A program made the translations under genes and the position numbers. From assembly GCF_001644225.1 (NCBI RefSeq), contig NZ_LSTV01000002.1:193169-257168 (forward strand): 64,000 nt of DNA, read 5' to 3'. Position 1 is the stretch's first letter; every line of letters starts with the position of its first letter. The DNA is from Microbacterium oleivorans (GTDB lineage Bacteria; Actinomycetota; Actinomycetes; Actinomycetales; Microbacteriaceae). A model generated the notes under the pieces. The model had not been told where the DNA came from and searched no databases. It saw only the letters and a program-made list of their open reading frames with translations. Below, piece after piece: positions 8,751-16,650 of the stretch.

Positions 8751-9029
8751 TTACTTGACGGCAGCCTTCAGCTTCGAGCCGGCGCTGACCTTGACGCGCT
8801 TGCCGGCGGGGATGTTGATCTCGGCACCCGTCTGCGGGTTGCGGCCGGTGCGAGCCGAGGTCTCGACCTGCTCGAACGCGATCCAGCCCGGGATCGAGAC
8901 CTTCTCGCCCTTGGCGACGGCCTCGGAGACGGACGAGAACAGGCCGTCGACGACGCGCGAGACGGTGGCCTGGCTCTCGCCGGTGGCGCTGGCGATGCTG
9001 GCGACGAGTTCGGTCTTGGTGATGGCCAT
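8751..9029 (-). CDS. hup: HU family DNA-binding protein
   Basis: A 92-residue basic protein with the HU/IHF pattern: KTELVASIASATGES at the start, GWIAFEQVETSARTGRNPQTG (beta-arm, with the RNP tip at residues 63-65), and KVSAGSKLKAAVK at the end. It binds and bends DNA as a nucleoid protein. It lacks the long Lys/Ala-rich tail of the mycobacterial Hlp/HupB form. A clear Shine-Dalgarno, ggaggagc, sits 4 bp before the ATG. It appears monocistronic, with a hairpin terminator behind it. Confidence 0.95.
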   Translation of the reverse strand: MAITKTELVASIASATGESQATVSRVVDGLFSSVSEAVAKGEKVSIPGWIAFEQVETSARTGRNPQTGAEINIPAGKRVKVSAGSKLKAAVK

Positions 9030-9442
9030 GGTGCTCCTCCAGACGGCGGGTCGCCGTCTTCAGTTACTCGGACCGACGGGATTCCGCCGGTTGGTCGTTG
9101 CGACCGGTCCCGAATATACCCACGAACCCCGGAATTCCGCGGATCTTCGCTCATCTCGCCCGTAATCGACCGGCGTGTCGTGTGTCAGACGTGGTTTTTG
9201 GGGCTGATGTTGCCGATTCGGGCGGATTCCGCGGATTTCCGCGGGAGGGGTTGCTTTTGCGCGCGGTTGTGCCGTCGGCATCCGTCGTCTGTCGTCGGAT
9301 TCGGAGAATGGCGCGGGATTCGGATGCGGCGGGCGGCGGGCGAGCGGCAGCAACCGCGGAGATTCGGCGCAATCCGGGCGCCTGGGCGGGGTGACGGCCG
9401 GATGCGGGCCGAAACTCCGCGGTCGGTGTCGCGGCATCCGCG
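9030..9442. promoter_or_regulatory. Intergenic region upstream of HU with possible promoter
   Basis: This 413-bp gap contains no convincing gene. It is richer in A/T than its surroundings. On the minus strand a tatatt hexamer (9113-9118) lies about 84 bp upstream of the HU start and is the best -10 candidate; no good -35 is seen. CCGCGG occurs three times (9137, 9229, 9239), each after a ggaTTCC-like word, giving a locally repetitive stretch of unknown meaning. Confidence 0.4.
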
Positions 9443-10474
9443 TCAGATGCGGCGCAGGGCGGCGACGACGTCGTCCTCCCAGCGGCGAGCGGCTGGCAGC
9501 GCGCCGACATACAGAGGGGTGTCGTGCGTGACGCCGAGGTAGCGCGTCGCGCTCGCATCGACGCCCGCGTCGCGGAGCTTCGCGGCGTACGTCGCGCCGT
9601 CGCGGCGAAGCGGGTCGTACTCCGCGGTGAGCACGACGGCGGGCGGCAGACCCGCGTGCGACGCCGCGCGCATCGGCGAGGCGTACTGTTCTCGCGCGCG
9701 GGACCGGTCGCCGAGGTAGGTGCGGGCGACCGAGCGCAGCTCGCGCAGGGCGATGAACGCCGGCACCCCGAGCGCGTACGTCGCACGCAGGTCGATCCAG
9801 CGGCCGGTGAGGTCGGTGACGGGGACTTCGAGGATCTGCAGCGTCGCCTGTCGCGTCCCGCGGTCGCGGTTCATCAGAGTGAGGGATGCCGCGAGGCATC
9901 CCCCCGCCGAGGCACCGTTCAGGCCGATCCGGTCCGGATCGAGGCCGAGCTCGGCGGCGTGCGCGTGCAGCCACACCCACGCGGCGTGGACCTGCTCGAC
10001 CTGCGTCGGGTAGCGGTGTTCGGGCGCGAGCGAGTAGCCGACCGCGACGAGCACGACGCCGGAACGGTCGGCGCGGCGGCGACACGAGGCATCCGCCGTC
10101 GGGTAATCGATGCCGCCGATGCGGAACGCGCCGCCGCCGATCACGAGGCACGTCGGTGCCGGGGTCGGGGCCGACGCGGGGCGGTAGACGCGGATGCGGA
10201 CGTCGGGGTACCCATCGACCGGCACGGTGTGCTCGGTCGTCTCCATGTCGGGACCCGGGATGCCGGCGGTGCGCAGTTCCATGCGGTCCCAGTTGAGGGC
10301 GGCGCGGCGGTGCCGCTCGCGCGGCGTGAGCGGCTTCGCCTTCGTGGCTGACGCGGATGCCGCGGGTGCGGGCTTCGCCGGACGGAACCGCGCGGTCAGC
10401 TCGGTCCACGCCTTCTTCGCGAGGTAGCGGCGGTGCGTGCGCAGTCGCTCGCGGAAGAACGGATCCAGCGGCAT
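9443..10474 (-). CDS. Alpha/beta hydrolase, HSL-type esterase/lipase family
   Basis: A 343-residue cytoplasmic hydrolase of the hormone-sensitive-lipase/acetyl-hydrolase type. The nucleophile elbow is GASAGG (Ser about 189), followed by the acid in AEYDPLRRDG and the His in GVTHDTPLY. The usual HGGG oxyanion motif reads IGGG (about 112-115), so the first His is missing. Family members hydrolyse short-chain esters; the substrate is unknown. The first 60 residues are a basic Ala/Pro-rich leader. It is not obviously in an operon. Confidence 0.85.
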   Translation of the reverse strand: MPLDPFFRERLRTHRRYLAKKAWTELTARFRPAKPAPAASASATKAKPLTPRERHRRAALNWDRMELRTAGIPGPDMETTEHTVPVDGYPDVRIRVYRPASAPTPAPTCLVIGGGAFRIGGIDYPTADASCRRRADRSGVVLVAVGYSLAPEHRYPTQVEQVHAAWVWLHAHAAELGLDPDRIGLNGASAGGCLAASLTLMNRDRGTRQATLQILEVPVTDLTGRWIDLRATYALGVPAFIALRELRSVARTYLGDRSRAREQYASPMRAASHAGLPPAVVLTAEYDPLRRDGATYAAKLRDAGVDASATRYLGVTHDTPLYVGALPAARRWEDDVVAALRRI

Positions 10475-10655
10475 GGGGCTCCCTCCGACCGTTCGAGCGT
10501 AGCCCCGGGTCGTCGGGCGCGGACTCGGACGCGGTGAGGGATACCGCCGAGATCGTCTCCGTGAGGTCTCAGTGCACGAAGGTTTCGGGCGGGGGTTCGG
10601 TTCGTCGAAAGCCTCCTAAACTTTCCCTTCCGAGATAAGTGAAAAGGGAACAGCG

Positions 10656-10835
10656 GTGTACGAGAACGAGAACGCGAGCGGGAATCGACGCGCCCTCATC
10701 GTCACCGTGATCGTCGTCATAGCTTTGATCGCCACCGTGTGGCTTGTCGTCATGACTGGCGCGCTGGCTCTGATGCTGGATCCCGAGGTCGAAGGGCTGC
10801 GGGCGATCGGGCGCTGCGACTCTTCCGGGCCGTAG
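10656..10835 (+). CDS. Small single-helix membrane protein (59 aa)
   Basis: A short frame with GTG start, preceded by the purine-rich gaaaagggaa at a suitable distance. It encodes a polar N-terminus (YENENASGNRRA), then one long hydrophobic helix (about 13-41), then a short tail with one Cys. Region 10475-10655 upstream is unusually A/T-rich near 10610-10650 and has a short ttccctt/aagggaa inverted pair and a taaact -10 candidate. No family is recognised. The second tiny membrane frame follows 40 bp later. Confidence 0.5.
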   Translation: MYENENASGNRRALIVTVIVVIALIATVWLVVMTGALALMLDPEVEGLRAIGRCDSSGP

Positions 10836-10875
10836 GGAATCTGCCGCCGGGATCCACCAGCCCAGCGCGATAAGA

Positions 10876-11049
10876 ATGGCACGTCGGTTTCGGTCGGGAG
10901 TGTCGGCGGGTGGATGGCTATTCGCTGGGGTGAACTCCGCCCGTCCACGTCGACGATCGGCTGTTCTGGGGGGTGCGGCCGTGGCGCTCCTCGCGTTGAC
11001 CGCGGCCGCCGTTCTCGGCGTGTTGACCTGGACACCGCGCGCGGGGTGA
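10876..11049 (+). CDS. Possible small membrane protein (57 aa)
   Basis: An ATG frame encoding an Arg-rich start (MARRFRSG), then a basic segment (ARPRRRSAV), and one hydrophobic helix (about 30-50) ending in TWTPRAG. The ribosome site is weak; an internal GTG (codon 19) would give a 39-residue protein with the same helix. Codon third positions look G/C-biased as in real genes. It ends 24 bp before the methyltransferase start. No family is recognised. Confidence 0.35.
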   Translation: MARRFRSGVSAGGWLFAGVNSARPRRRSAVLGGAAVALLALTAAAVLGVLTWTPRAG

Positions 11050-11073
11050 CTGAGCCTTCATAGGCTTCAGCGC

Positions 11074-11742
11074 GTGGATCGTGTGACGATGCGACTGGCG
11101 AGCAAACTGAGCCTGTTCAGCGCAGCGCACCCCTGGTCGCACAACGAGGCCTATGCGCCGTGGATCCTCCGACATGCACGCGCGATGCACAGACAGGGCG
11201 GCGAACGTGCCCTCGACGTCGGTTGCGGAACAGGCCGCCTCCTGCAGCGACTGGCCGACGTGATGCCACATGTCGTGGGAGTGGAGCCCGACGAGCCAAC
11301 CGCTGCCCGAGCGCGTGCCGGGCTTGTGGGCGTGGATAACGCCACAGTGATCGAGGCGTCCTTCGATCCAGCTGCATTCGACCCGGAGTCTTTCGACCTC
11401 GTGACGTTCGTTGCGGTGCTGCACCATCTCCCGCTCGGTCCGACGCTGGAGGCGATGCGAACGCTCATCAGACCGGGCGGGCGCCTGATCATCGTCGGGC
11501 TCGCTCGTGAGGTCCCCGCCGACCTCCCGTTGTCCGTCGCATCGGTGATTCTCAACCCCGTGATCGGGCTGATTCGTCACCCGCGTCGCGCTCGCGAGGT
11601 ACCGGACAGCATGACCGCGCCGACGTCCGAGCCGAACGAAACATTTGCCGAGGTCGCCGCTATCGCACGCGCGGCTCTACCCGGGGTGAGGATGCGCCGT
11701 GGCCTGTTCTGGCGTTACACGGCCGTCTGGAGCAAGCGTTGA
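11074..11742 (+). CDS. Class I SAM-dependent methyltransferase
   Basis: A 222-residue methyltransferase of the Methyltransf_11/25 type. The SAM motif is ALDVGCGTGRLL (about residues 46-57), motif II is VVGVEPDEP, and motif IV is FDLVTFVAVLHHLP. The substrate is unknown. It sits upstream of the arsenic genes but lacks the conserved cysteines and length of ArsM, so arsenite methylation is not proposed. The start is a GTG at 11074. Confidence 0.88.
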   Translation: MDRVTMRLASKLSLFSAAHPWSHNEAYAPWILRHARAMHRQGGERALDVGCGTGRLLQRLADVMPHVVGVEPDEPTAARARAGLVGVDNATVIEASFDPAAFDPESFDLVTFVAVLHHLPLGPTLEAMRTLIRPGGRLIIVGLAREVPADLPLSVASVILNPVIGLIRHPRRAREVPDSMTAPTSEPNETFAEVAAIARAALPGVRMRRGLFWRYTAVWSKR

Positions 11743-11782
11743 CGACCGCTCCACAAATGACTCGGCGGGATAGCCTCATCAC

Positions 11783-11947
11783 ATGTTCAAGGTCTACGTC
11801 GCCCTGCTCCTGATCGTCGGTCTCTTCATGACGATCTTCGGCACCCTCCTGCCGCTGGGCGGCGGTCTCACGATCGCGGCGATCGGTGTCGCTGCGATCG
11901 GCGCCGGACTGACGCTCGTCGGGGTCGCCATCCGGTCACCGAAGTAG
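11783..11947 (+). CDS. Small hydrophobic protein (54 aa)
   Basis: An ATG-start frame encoding two hydrophobic helices (about 4-20 and 29-50) joined by a LPLGGG turn and ending in RSPK. It is almost wholly membrane-embedded. No family is recognised. It lies 40 bp after the methyltransferase stop on the same strand and converges on the next minus-strand gene. Confidence 0.5.
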   Translation: MFKVYVALLLIVGLFMTIFGTLLPLGGGLTIAAIGVAAIGAGLTLVGVAIRSPK

Positions 11948-11990
11948 TCCCGCTCACCGTCCTCAGCGACGTCGGCGCCGTCGGACTGTC

Positions 11991-12296
11991 TCAGTCCTCA
12001 AGTCCCTCCAGCTCAGCGAGCGCCTGCTTCGCTCGGTGCAGCCGCTCGTCCTCCGGCTCTTCCCACCAGTAGGGTCCTCGCTCGCCGAGCCCGTGCTTCG
12101 CCAGGTCGACGCGCCTGCGGGCGGCTGCCGTGGCATCCGGATCACCCTGAGCGCGGCGCACCCCTGATCTACCGCGCCCGAGATGGGAGGTCAGCGCCGC
12201 CACGAGGTCTGCGGGCAGCGACGGGTCGGTGCGCCGCCATCGACGACCGTTGATGACGAGCCATCGCTCGTCGCCAGAAGCTGCATCATCCGCCAT
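11991..12296 (-). CDS. Conserved hypothetical protein with RWLVINGRRWRRTDP start
   Basis: A 101-residue soluble, charged protein. The N-terminal RWLVINGRRWRRTDPSLP and the C-terminal KHGLGERGPYWWEE segments match a small conserved actinobacterial protein type seen in many genomes, for which I know no tested function. An ATG at 12296 is chosen; a TTG two codons earlier is possible. It is predicted to be mostly helical after residue 30. Confidence 0.65.
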   Translation of the reverse strand: MADDAASGDERWLVINGRRWRRTDPSLPADLVAALTSHLGRGRSGVRRAQGDPDATAAARRRVDLAKHGLGERGPYWWEEPEDERLHRAKQALAELEGLED

Positions 12297-12325
12297 CGAC
12301 AATCCGCCAAAGGGTCCGGGGCCGT

Positions 12326-12829
12326 TCAGCCCAGCCGGCGTTCGATGAGGATCGTGTCGCGCCAGGTGTCCGCCCAGGGGCCGTAGGTCATGTACGCGAC
12401 GCGTTCGCGGTGGCCGATGCGGCGGAAGCCAGCCCGCTCGTGCAGGGTCAGGCTGGCGGTGTTCTCGGGGAAGATGCTGGCTTGCACCGTCCAGATGCCG
12501 GCAGGTGCGGCCTCGCTCAGGAACGCGGCGAGGAGATCTCTCCCGACCCCGCGCCCGCGGGCGTCATGCGCGACGTACACGGAGTGTTCGACGACGCCTC
12601 GATAGACCTCTCGCGCCGAGACCCGGGACGCGGCGATCCAGCCGAGCAGGGCGCCATCGGAGTCTGTCGCGACGAGCCTGCCGACAGGGAGCTTTCCTCG
12701 ATCGAAGTCGCTCCACGACGGGGGCTCGCTCTCGAACGTGGCGTTTCCCGCGGCGATGCCTTCGCGGTAGATCGACTCCACCTGTGGCCAATCGTTCGCA
12801 GTCATGGCACGGATGGTCGCGTGGGTCAT
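12326..12829 (-). CDS. arsN: GNAT acetyltransferase, phosphinothricin/arsinothricin N-acetyltransferase type
   Basis: A 167-residue GNAT enzyme. The acetyl-CoA loop is ARGRGVGRDLL (about residues 98-108). The family pattern FESEPPSW, EHSVYV and NTASLTLHERAGF matches PAT/bar-type acetyltransferases. In ars operons such proteins (ArsN1) acetylate arsinothricin, an arsenic-containing antibiotic. Its ATG overlaps the arsR stop (ATGA), so the two are co-transcribed and ArsR-controlled. Phosphinothricin itself is the alternative substrate; arsenic context favours ArsN. Confidence 0.78.
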   Translation of the reverse strand: MTHATIRAMTANDWPQVESIYREGIAAGNATFESEPPSWSDFDRGKLPVGRLVATDSDGALLGWIAASRVSAREVYRGVVEHSVYVAHDARGRGVGRDLLAAFLSEAAPAGIWTVQASIFPENTASLTLHERAGFRRIGHRERVAYMTYGPWADTWRDTILIERRLG

Positions 12830-13176
12830 GGGCGAAGAGCCTGGGATGCCGCGTCGAGGGCGTCGGTGACGACGCGGTAGTAGGCCCAACGGCCGCGCTG
12901 CTCGCGGGTGGCCAGTCCCGCGTCGACGAGCTGCTTCATGTGATGCGAGACGGTCGGCTGGGACAGACCCACCGGTTCGGTGAGGTCGCAGATGCAGGCT
13001 TCCCCGTCGTCGGATGCGGCGATGAGCGAGAGCAGTCGTACGCGGGTCGGGTCTCCGAGGGCTTTGAAGACCCGCGCGGTGCGCTCCGCGTCCGCGACCG
13101 AGATCACACTCCCCGTGACCGTACCGCAGCACACGGCCCCGTCCGTGGGTGCGAGGAGCGGGAGATGCGTGGGCAT
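12826..13176 (-). CDS. arsR: ArsR-family arsenic-responsive repressor
   Basis: A 116-residue winged-helix repressor. The recognition helix is LSQPTVSHHMKQLVDAGL. Candidate As(III) ligands are Cys16-Cys17 near the N-terminus (AVCCGT) and Cys61/Cys63 in ACICDL. This arrangement resembles the Corynebacterium-type ArsR, which uses an N-terminal Cys pair plus a Cys near the HTH. It is divergent from arsO, with operator-like palindromes between. It overlaps arsN by 4 bp. Confidence 0.9.
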   Translation of the reverse strand: MPTHLPLLAPTDGAVCCGTVTGSVISVADAERTARVFKALGDPTRVRLLSLIAASDDGEACICDLTEPVGLSQPTVSHHMKQLVDAGLATREQRGRWAYYRVVTDALDAASQALRP

Positions 13177-13198
13177 GAGGCCATCCTCTCACGTCGTA

Positions 13199-13250
13199 TT
13201 GACATCTGTCGATGCGTTGGGGCATTCTCAATCCATCGAGGTTCGTCGAT
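13199..13250. promoter_or_regulatory. Divergent ars promoter/operator
   Basis: On the plus strand TTGACA (13199-13204) is followed 18 bp later by cattct (13223-13228), a good promoter for arsO. The -35 is embedded in the palindrome gacatctgtc (13201-13210). A second palindrome, atcgaggttcgtcgat (13235-13250), lies just downstream of the -10. Both are well placed to let ArsR block arsO and arsR. Confidence 0.6.
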
Positions 13251-13268
13251 GTGTATCGGAAGGTTCAG

Positions 13269-14588
13269 ATGGAGAACGCATTGCCCGTGGTCGTCATCGG
13301 CGCAGGCCCGCAGGGGCTGGCGGCGGCCGCACACCTGGTCGAGCGGCGCATGCCCGTCATCGTGCTCGAAGCCGGCGCTTCCCCTGCCGCGGCTGTCGCC
13401 GAGTGGGGGCACGTCCGGTTGTTCTCGGAATGGCCCGAACTCATCGACGCGGCCGCAGCGCGCCTCCTGAGCACCACCGGATGGCAGGCACCGGCCGCGG
13501 GGTACCCCACCGGGGAGCAGTGGATCGAGACGTACCTCGCCCCCCTCGCAGCGGCCCTGGGCGATCGCATCCGCCTCGGCGCCCGCGTCACGGGCGTGTC
13601 GCGTCTCGGCCGGGATCGGCTCGTCGACGCGGGACGCGGGGATCAGCCGTTCACGGTTCACGTCGCTCCCACGGAGGGGGAGGAGTATCGGCTGCAGGCT
13701 CGTGCCGTCATCGACGCATCGGGCACGTGGGCCACCCCGAACCCCGCCGGCGCTGACGGGCTCCCGGCGCTGGGAGAGAGTGCCGCAGCGGATCTGCTCT
13801 CGTACCGCATCCCGGACTTCCGAGATCGAGCCGGGTTCGCCGGCACGCACACCGTCGTGATCGGTTCCGGCCACTCCGCTGTCACCGCTGTCCTCGCCCT
13901 TGCGCGCATGGCGCGGCGCGATCCGTCGACCACCGTGACGTGGGCGCTGCGACGAGCGACGGCCGGCAACACCTTCGGCGGGGGCGACGCCGACGAGCTG
14001 CCCGCTCGCGGGGCGCTCGGGAAGACGGCGAAGGAGTACGTCGACGCCGGTCTCGTCTCGCTCGTCACCGGGTTCCGCGTCGAGCGTGTCACTCGCGCGG
14101 GCGAAAGCGCCGTCCTGATCGCTGAGGACGGCCGCACCCTCACTGCGGACCGGGTGGTCGTGCTGACCGGGTTCCGTCCCGACCTGTCATTCCTCTCCGA
14201 GCTGCGGCTGGAGCTGGACCCGACGTTGCAGGCACCCGTCCGGATAGCGGCCGAGATCGACCCCAACGTGCACTCCTGCGGGTCCGTCGCCGCGACCGGT
14301 GCCGCGGACCTCGCGCAGCCCGAACCCGACTTCTACCTCGTGGGAGCGAAGTCGTACGGGCGCGCGCCGACGTTCCTCGCACTGACCGGCTACGAGCAGG
14401 TACGGAGCGTCGTGGCGGAGCTCGCCGGCGACCGCCAGGCCGCTCGCCGTGTCGAGCTGTCCCTGCCGGACACCGGTGTGTGCGGGGGTGCGGGACTGTT
14501 CGACGCAGCCGGATCCTCGCTCGATGGTGGATGCTGCGCCCCGCCCGCCGCGCTGCTGCAGGTCGGCCGGTCCCCGGCATCCGTCTGA
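13269..14588 (+). CDS. arsO: Flavin-dependent monooxygenase-like protein of ars operon
   Basis: A 439-residue flavoprotein with an N-terminal FAD Rossmann motif (VIGAGPQGLAAAAHL) and a second nucleotide motif (VIGSGHSAVTAV, about residue 198), the layout of flavin monooxygenase-like ArsO proteins. The exact reaction of ArsO is not settled. The C-terminal 50 residues contain TGVCGGAG and GGCCAPP, three cysteines that could bind arsenite. An ATG at 13269 is preceded by ggaagg. The stop is 2 bp before the aquaporin start. Confidence 0.82.
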   Translation: MENALPVVVIGAGPQGLAAAAHLVERRMPVIVLEAGASPAAAVAEWGHVRLFSEWPELIDAAAARLLSTTGWQAPAAGYPTGEQWIETYLAPLAAALGDRIRLGARVTGVSRLGRDRLVDAGRGDQPFTVHVAPTEGEEYRLQARAVIDASGTWATPNPAGADGLPALGESAAADLLSYRIPDFRDRAGFAGTHTVVIGSGHSAVTAVLALARMARRDPSTTVTWALRRATAGNTFGGGDADELPARGALGKTAKEYVDAGLVSLVTGFRVERVTRAGESAVLIAEDGRTLTADRVVVLTGFRPDLSFLSELRLELDPTLQAPVRIAAEIDPNVHSCGSVAATGAADLAQPEPDFYLVGAKSYGRAPTFLALTGYEQVRSVVAELAGDRQAARRVELSLPDTGVCGGAGLFDAAGSSLDGGCCAPPAALLQVGRSPASV

Positions 14589-14590
14589 TC

Positions 14591-15361
14591 ATGGATGCCG
14601 AACCGCGCCCGCCGTCATCGGTGCGACCGCCGCTGATGCGCCGCCTGGGCGCCGAGTTCCTCGGGACCGGGATGCTGGTCACGGTCGTCGTCGGATCGGG
14701 GATCGCCGCGCAGCGACTGTCTCCGAACGATGTCGGCCTGCAACTGCTCGAGAACAGCCTCGTCACCGCCCTCGGCCTCGCCGTGCTGATCCTCCTGGTC
14801 GGCCCCGTGTCGGGAGCCCACCTCAACCCCGCCGTCTCCCTCGTCGACTGGGTGCTGTCGCGCCGTCGTGCCGGCGGCCTGTCGTCGACCGACCTCGGCG
14901 CGTACGTCGCCGCTCAGATCACGGGCGGTGTCGCCGGCACCCTGCTGGCGAGCGTCATGTTCGACGTCGCCCCGACGCTCTCGACCACTGTTCGCGCGAG
15001 CGCAGGGCAGCTGGTCGGGGAGGTGGTCGCCACTGCGGGACTGGTGCTGCTGGTGTTCGCCCTCGCGCGCACGACCACGGCCGCTGTGACTGCCGCGGCG
15101 GTCGGGGCCTACATCGGCGCTGCCTACTGGTTCACCAGCTCGACCTCGTTCGCGAACCCCGCCGTCACCGTCGCCCGGATCTTCACCGACACGTTCACCG
15201 GGATCGCCCCCGCCTCCGCGATGCCGTTCATCCTGGCGCAACTCGTCGGCGCCGCCGTCGGAGTCGCGCTCCTTCTCGTCCTCTACCCGACGGCCGATCG
15301 CACCGCCGCCCGCGCCGTCGTCCCCATCCGACCCGACAGCACACCGCAGGAGCACTCATGA
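14591..15361 (+). CDS. MIP-family aquaporin/aquaglyceroporin of ars operon
   Basis: A 256-residue channel with six helices and both half-helix signature motifs: HLNPAVS (about residue 77) and FANPAVT (about 191). In ars operons lacking ArsB or Acr3, an aquaglyceroporin (AqpS of Sinorhizobium) lets arsenite made by ArsC flow out. That role is inferred here from position between arsO and arsC. The stop overlaps the arsC ATG by 4 bp. A longer upstream frame exists but lies inside arsO. Confidence 0.85.
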   Translation: MDAEPRPPSSVRPPLMRRLGAEFLGTGMLVTVVVGSGIAAQRLSPNDVGLQLLENSLVTALGLAVLILLVGPVSGAHLNPAVSLVDWVLSRRRAGGLSSTDLGAYVAAQITGGVAGTLLASVMFDVAPTLSTTVRASAGQLVGEVVATAGLVLLVFALARTTTAAVTAAAVGAYIGAAYWFTSSTSFANPAVTVARIFTDTFTGIAPASAMPFILAQLVGAAVGVALLLVLYPTADRTAARAVVPIRPDSTPQEHS

Positions 15362-15762
15362 CCGACACCACCAAGCCCGCCGTCCTCTTCGTCTGCGTCC
15401 ACAACGCCGGCCGATCGCAGATGGCCGCCGGCTACCTCCGCGCGATCGCGGGCGACCGCATCGATGTGTTCTCCGCCGGCAGCGAGCCCGGCAACGCCGT
15501 CAACCCGAACGCGGTCGCCGTCATGGCGGAGGAGGGCATCGACCTCACCGGCGCCGTGCCTCAGATCCTCACGACCGATGCCGTCCGCCAGGCCGATGTC
15601 GTGATCACCATGGGATGCGGCGATGCCTGCCCGATCTTCCCCGGCAAGCGCTACGAGGACTGGCAGCTCACCGACCCCGCCGGCCAGCCCATCGACGTGG
15701 TCCGCGAGGTCCGAGACGACATCCGAGGACGAGTCGAAGAGCTCGTCGCGAGTCTCGTCTGA
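15358..15762 (+). CDS. arsC: Arsenate reductase, low-MW phosphatase fold
   Basis: A 134-residue protein with the CX5R loop CVHNAGRS (Cys13, Arg19), the FSAGSEPG segment and a TMGCGDACP motif. It reduces arsenate to arsenite. The GCGDACP spacing and the FPGKRYEDW segment match the corynebacterial mycothiol/mycoredoxin-dependent enzymes rather than the thioredoxin type with a seven-residue Cys spacing. It is the last gene of the arsO-aquaporin-arsC operon. Confidence 0.92.
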   Translation: MTDTTKPAVLFVCVHNAGRSQMAAGYLRAIAGDRIDVFSAGSEPGNAVNPNAVAVMAEEGIDLTGAVPQILTTDAVRQADVVITMGCGDACPIFPGKRYEDWQLTDPAGQPIDVVREVRDDIRGRVEELVASLV

Positions 15763-15798
15763 CCGCGACGCGGCGAGCGGATCCACCCCCGGCAAACG

Positions 15799-15830
15799 AC
15801 GAAGCCCCCGTCCGAGGACGGGGGCTTCGT
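15799..15830. terminator. Bidirectional terminator between arsC and rpsN
   Basis: A near-perfect 14-15 bp stem, acgaagcccccgtcc / ggacgggggcttcgt, lies between the convergent arsC and rpsN genes and can stop both transcripts. A short T/G run follows on each side. Confidence 0.85.
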
Positions 15831-15844
15831 GCGGATGCTGTTGC

Positions 15845-16150
15845 TTACCAGCTCGACTTGGTGACACCGGGCAGCTCGCCACGGTGCGCCATCTCGCGGA
15901 AGCGGACACGCGAGATGCCGAACTTCGACAGGTGGCCGCGGGGGCGACCGTCGATGGCGTCGCGGTTGCGCAGGCGCACGGGCGACGCGTTGCGGGGAAG
16001 CTTCTGCAGGCCGACGCGGGCGGCCTCGCGGGCCTCGTCGGTCGCGTTCGGGTCGACGAGGGTCTTCTTCAGCTCGGCACGCTTCTCGGCGTAGCGAGCG
16101 ACGACGACCTCACGCTGCTTGTTGCGCGCGATCTTGCTCTTCTTGGCCAT
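15845..16150 (-). CDS. rpsN: 30S ribosomal protein S14, zinc-free form
   Basis: A 101-residue S14 with the typical start [12 protein letters not shown] and the C-terminal block [25 protein letters not shown]. The CxxC zinc motif of the short S14 is absent, so this is the long C-minus form. It is the third gene of an L28-L33-S14 operon, 4 bp after L33. In some actinobacteria this set is the Zur-controlled spare set; no Zur box is seen here. Confidence 0.96.
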   Translation of the reverse strand: MAKKSKIARNKQREVVVARYAEKRAELKKTLVDPNATDEAREAARVGLQKLPRNASPVRLRNRDAIDGRPRGHLSKFGISRVRFREMAHRGELPGVTKSSW

Positions 16151-16154
16151 GAGA

Positions 16155-16325
16155 TCAGCGCTCCTCTCGGAATTCGACGTGCTTGCGGATCACCGGGTCG
16201 TACTTCTTCAGCACGATGCGGTCGGGGTTGTTGCGGCGGTTCTTGCGCGTCACGTAGGTGTACCCCGTGCCGGCGGTCGAGCGCAGCTTGATGATCGGAC
16301 GGACGTCCTGAGCCTTCTTCGCCAT
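16155..16325 (-). CDS. rpmG: 50S ribosomal protein L33, zinc-free form
   Basis: A 56-residue protein: [20 protein letters not shown] at the start, then [21 protein letters not shown]. This is L33; the zinc-binding CxxC pairs are absent. Its ATG overlaps the L28 stop (TAATG), and it is followed closely by S14. Confidence 0.96.
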   Translation of the reverse strand: MAKKAQDVRPIIKLRSTAGTGYTYVTRKNRRNNPDRIVLKKYDPVIRKHVEFREER

Positions 16326-16561
16326 TAGAGCTTCACACCCTTCGCGAGGAGGTCCTTCACGACCGACTCGATGCCGCGGGCGTCGATGACCTTGATGCCC
16401 TTAGCCGAGACGTTCAGCGTGATCTTGCGACCAAGCGAAGGAACGAAATAGGTCTTCTTCTGCACGTTCGGGTCGAAGCGGCGCTTCGTCCGGCGGTGCG
16501 AGTGCGAGATGTTGTGACCGAAGCCGGGAACTGCTCCAGTCACCTGGCACACTGCTGCCAT
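16325..16561 (-). CDS. rpmB: 50S ribosomal protein L28
   Basis: A 78-residue L28: [20 protein letters not shown], then [10 protein letters not shown]. Only one Cys remains, so zinc binding of the four-Cys type is not possible. It is the first gene of the L28-L33-S14 operon, with a ggagacatcacc ribosome site. A tagact -10 candidate lies about 145 bp upstream at about 16706-16711. Confidence 0.96.
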   Translation of the reverse strand: MAAVCQVTGAVPGFGHNISHSHRRTKRRFDPNVQKKTYFVPSLGRKITLNVSAKGIKVIDARGIESVVKDLLAKGVKL

Positions 16562-16634
16562 GGTGATGTCTCCTTAGTACCGTGAAGCCGGACGGCCCCA
16601 CCCAAGATCCCTTGTCTGCACCCCACATCCGGAC

Positions 16635-16650
16635 ACGGCTCAAGAGCCGT
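16635..16650 (-). promoter_or_regulatory. Hairpin in L28 leader
   Basis: acggctcaagagccgt is a perfect 7-bp inverted repeat with a 2-nt centre. It lies within the 173-bp region upstream of rpmB, between the -10 candidate and the start codon. It may be a leader hairpin, but no known ribosomal-leader motif is recognised. Confidence 0.3.

Noticed and set aside
11074..11742. ArsM arsenite methyltransferase
   Set aside because: Too short and lacks the conserved cysteines; only a generic SAM methyltransferase is supported.
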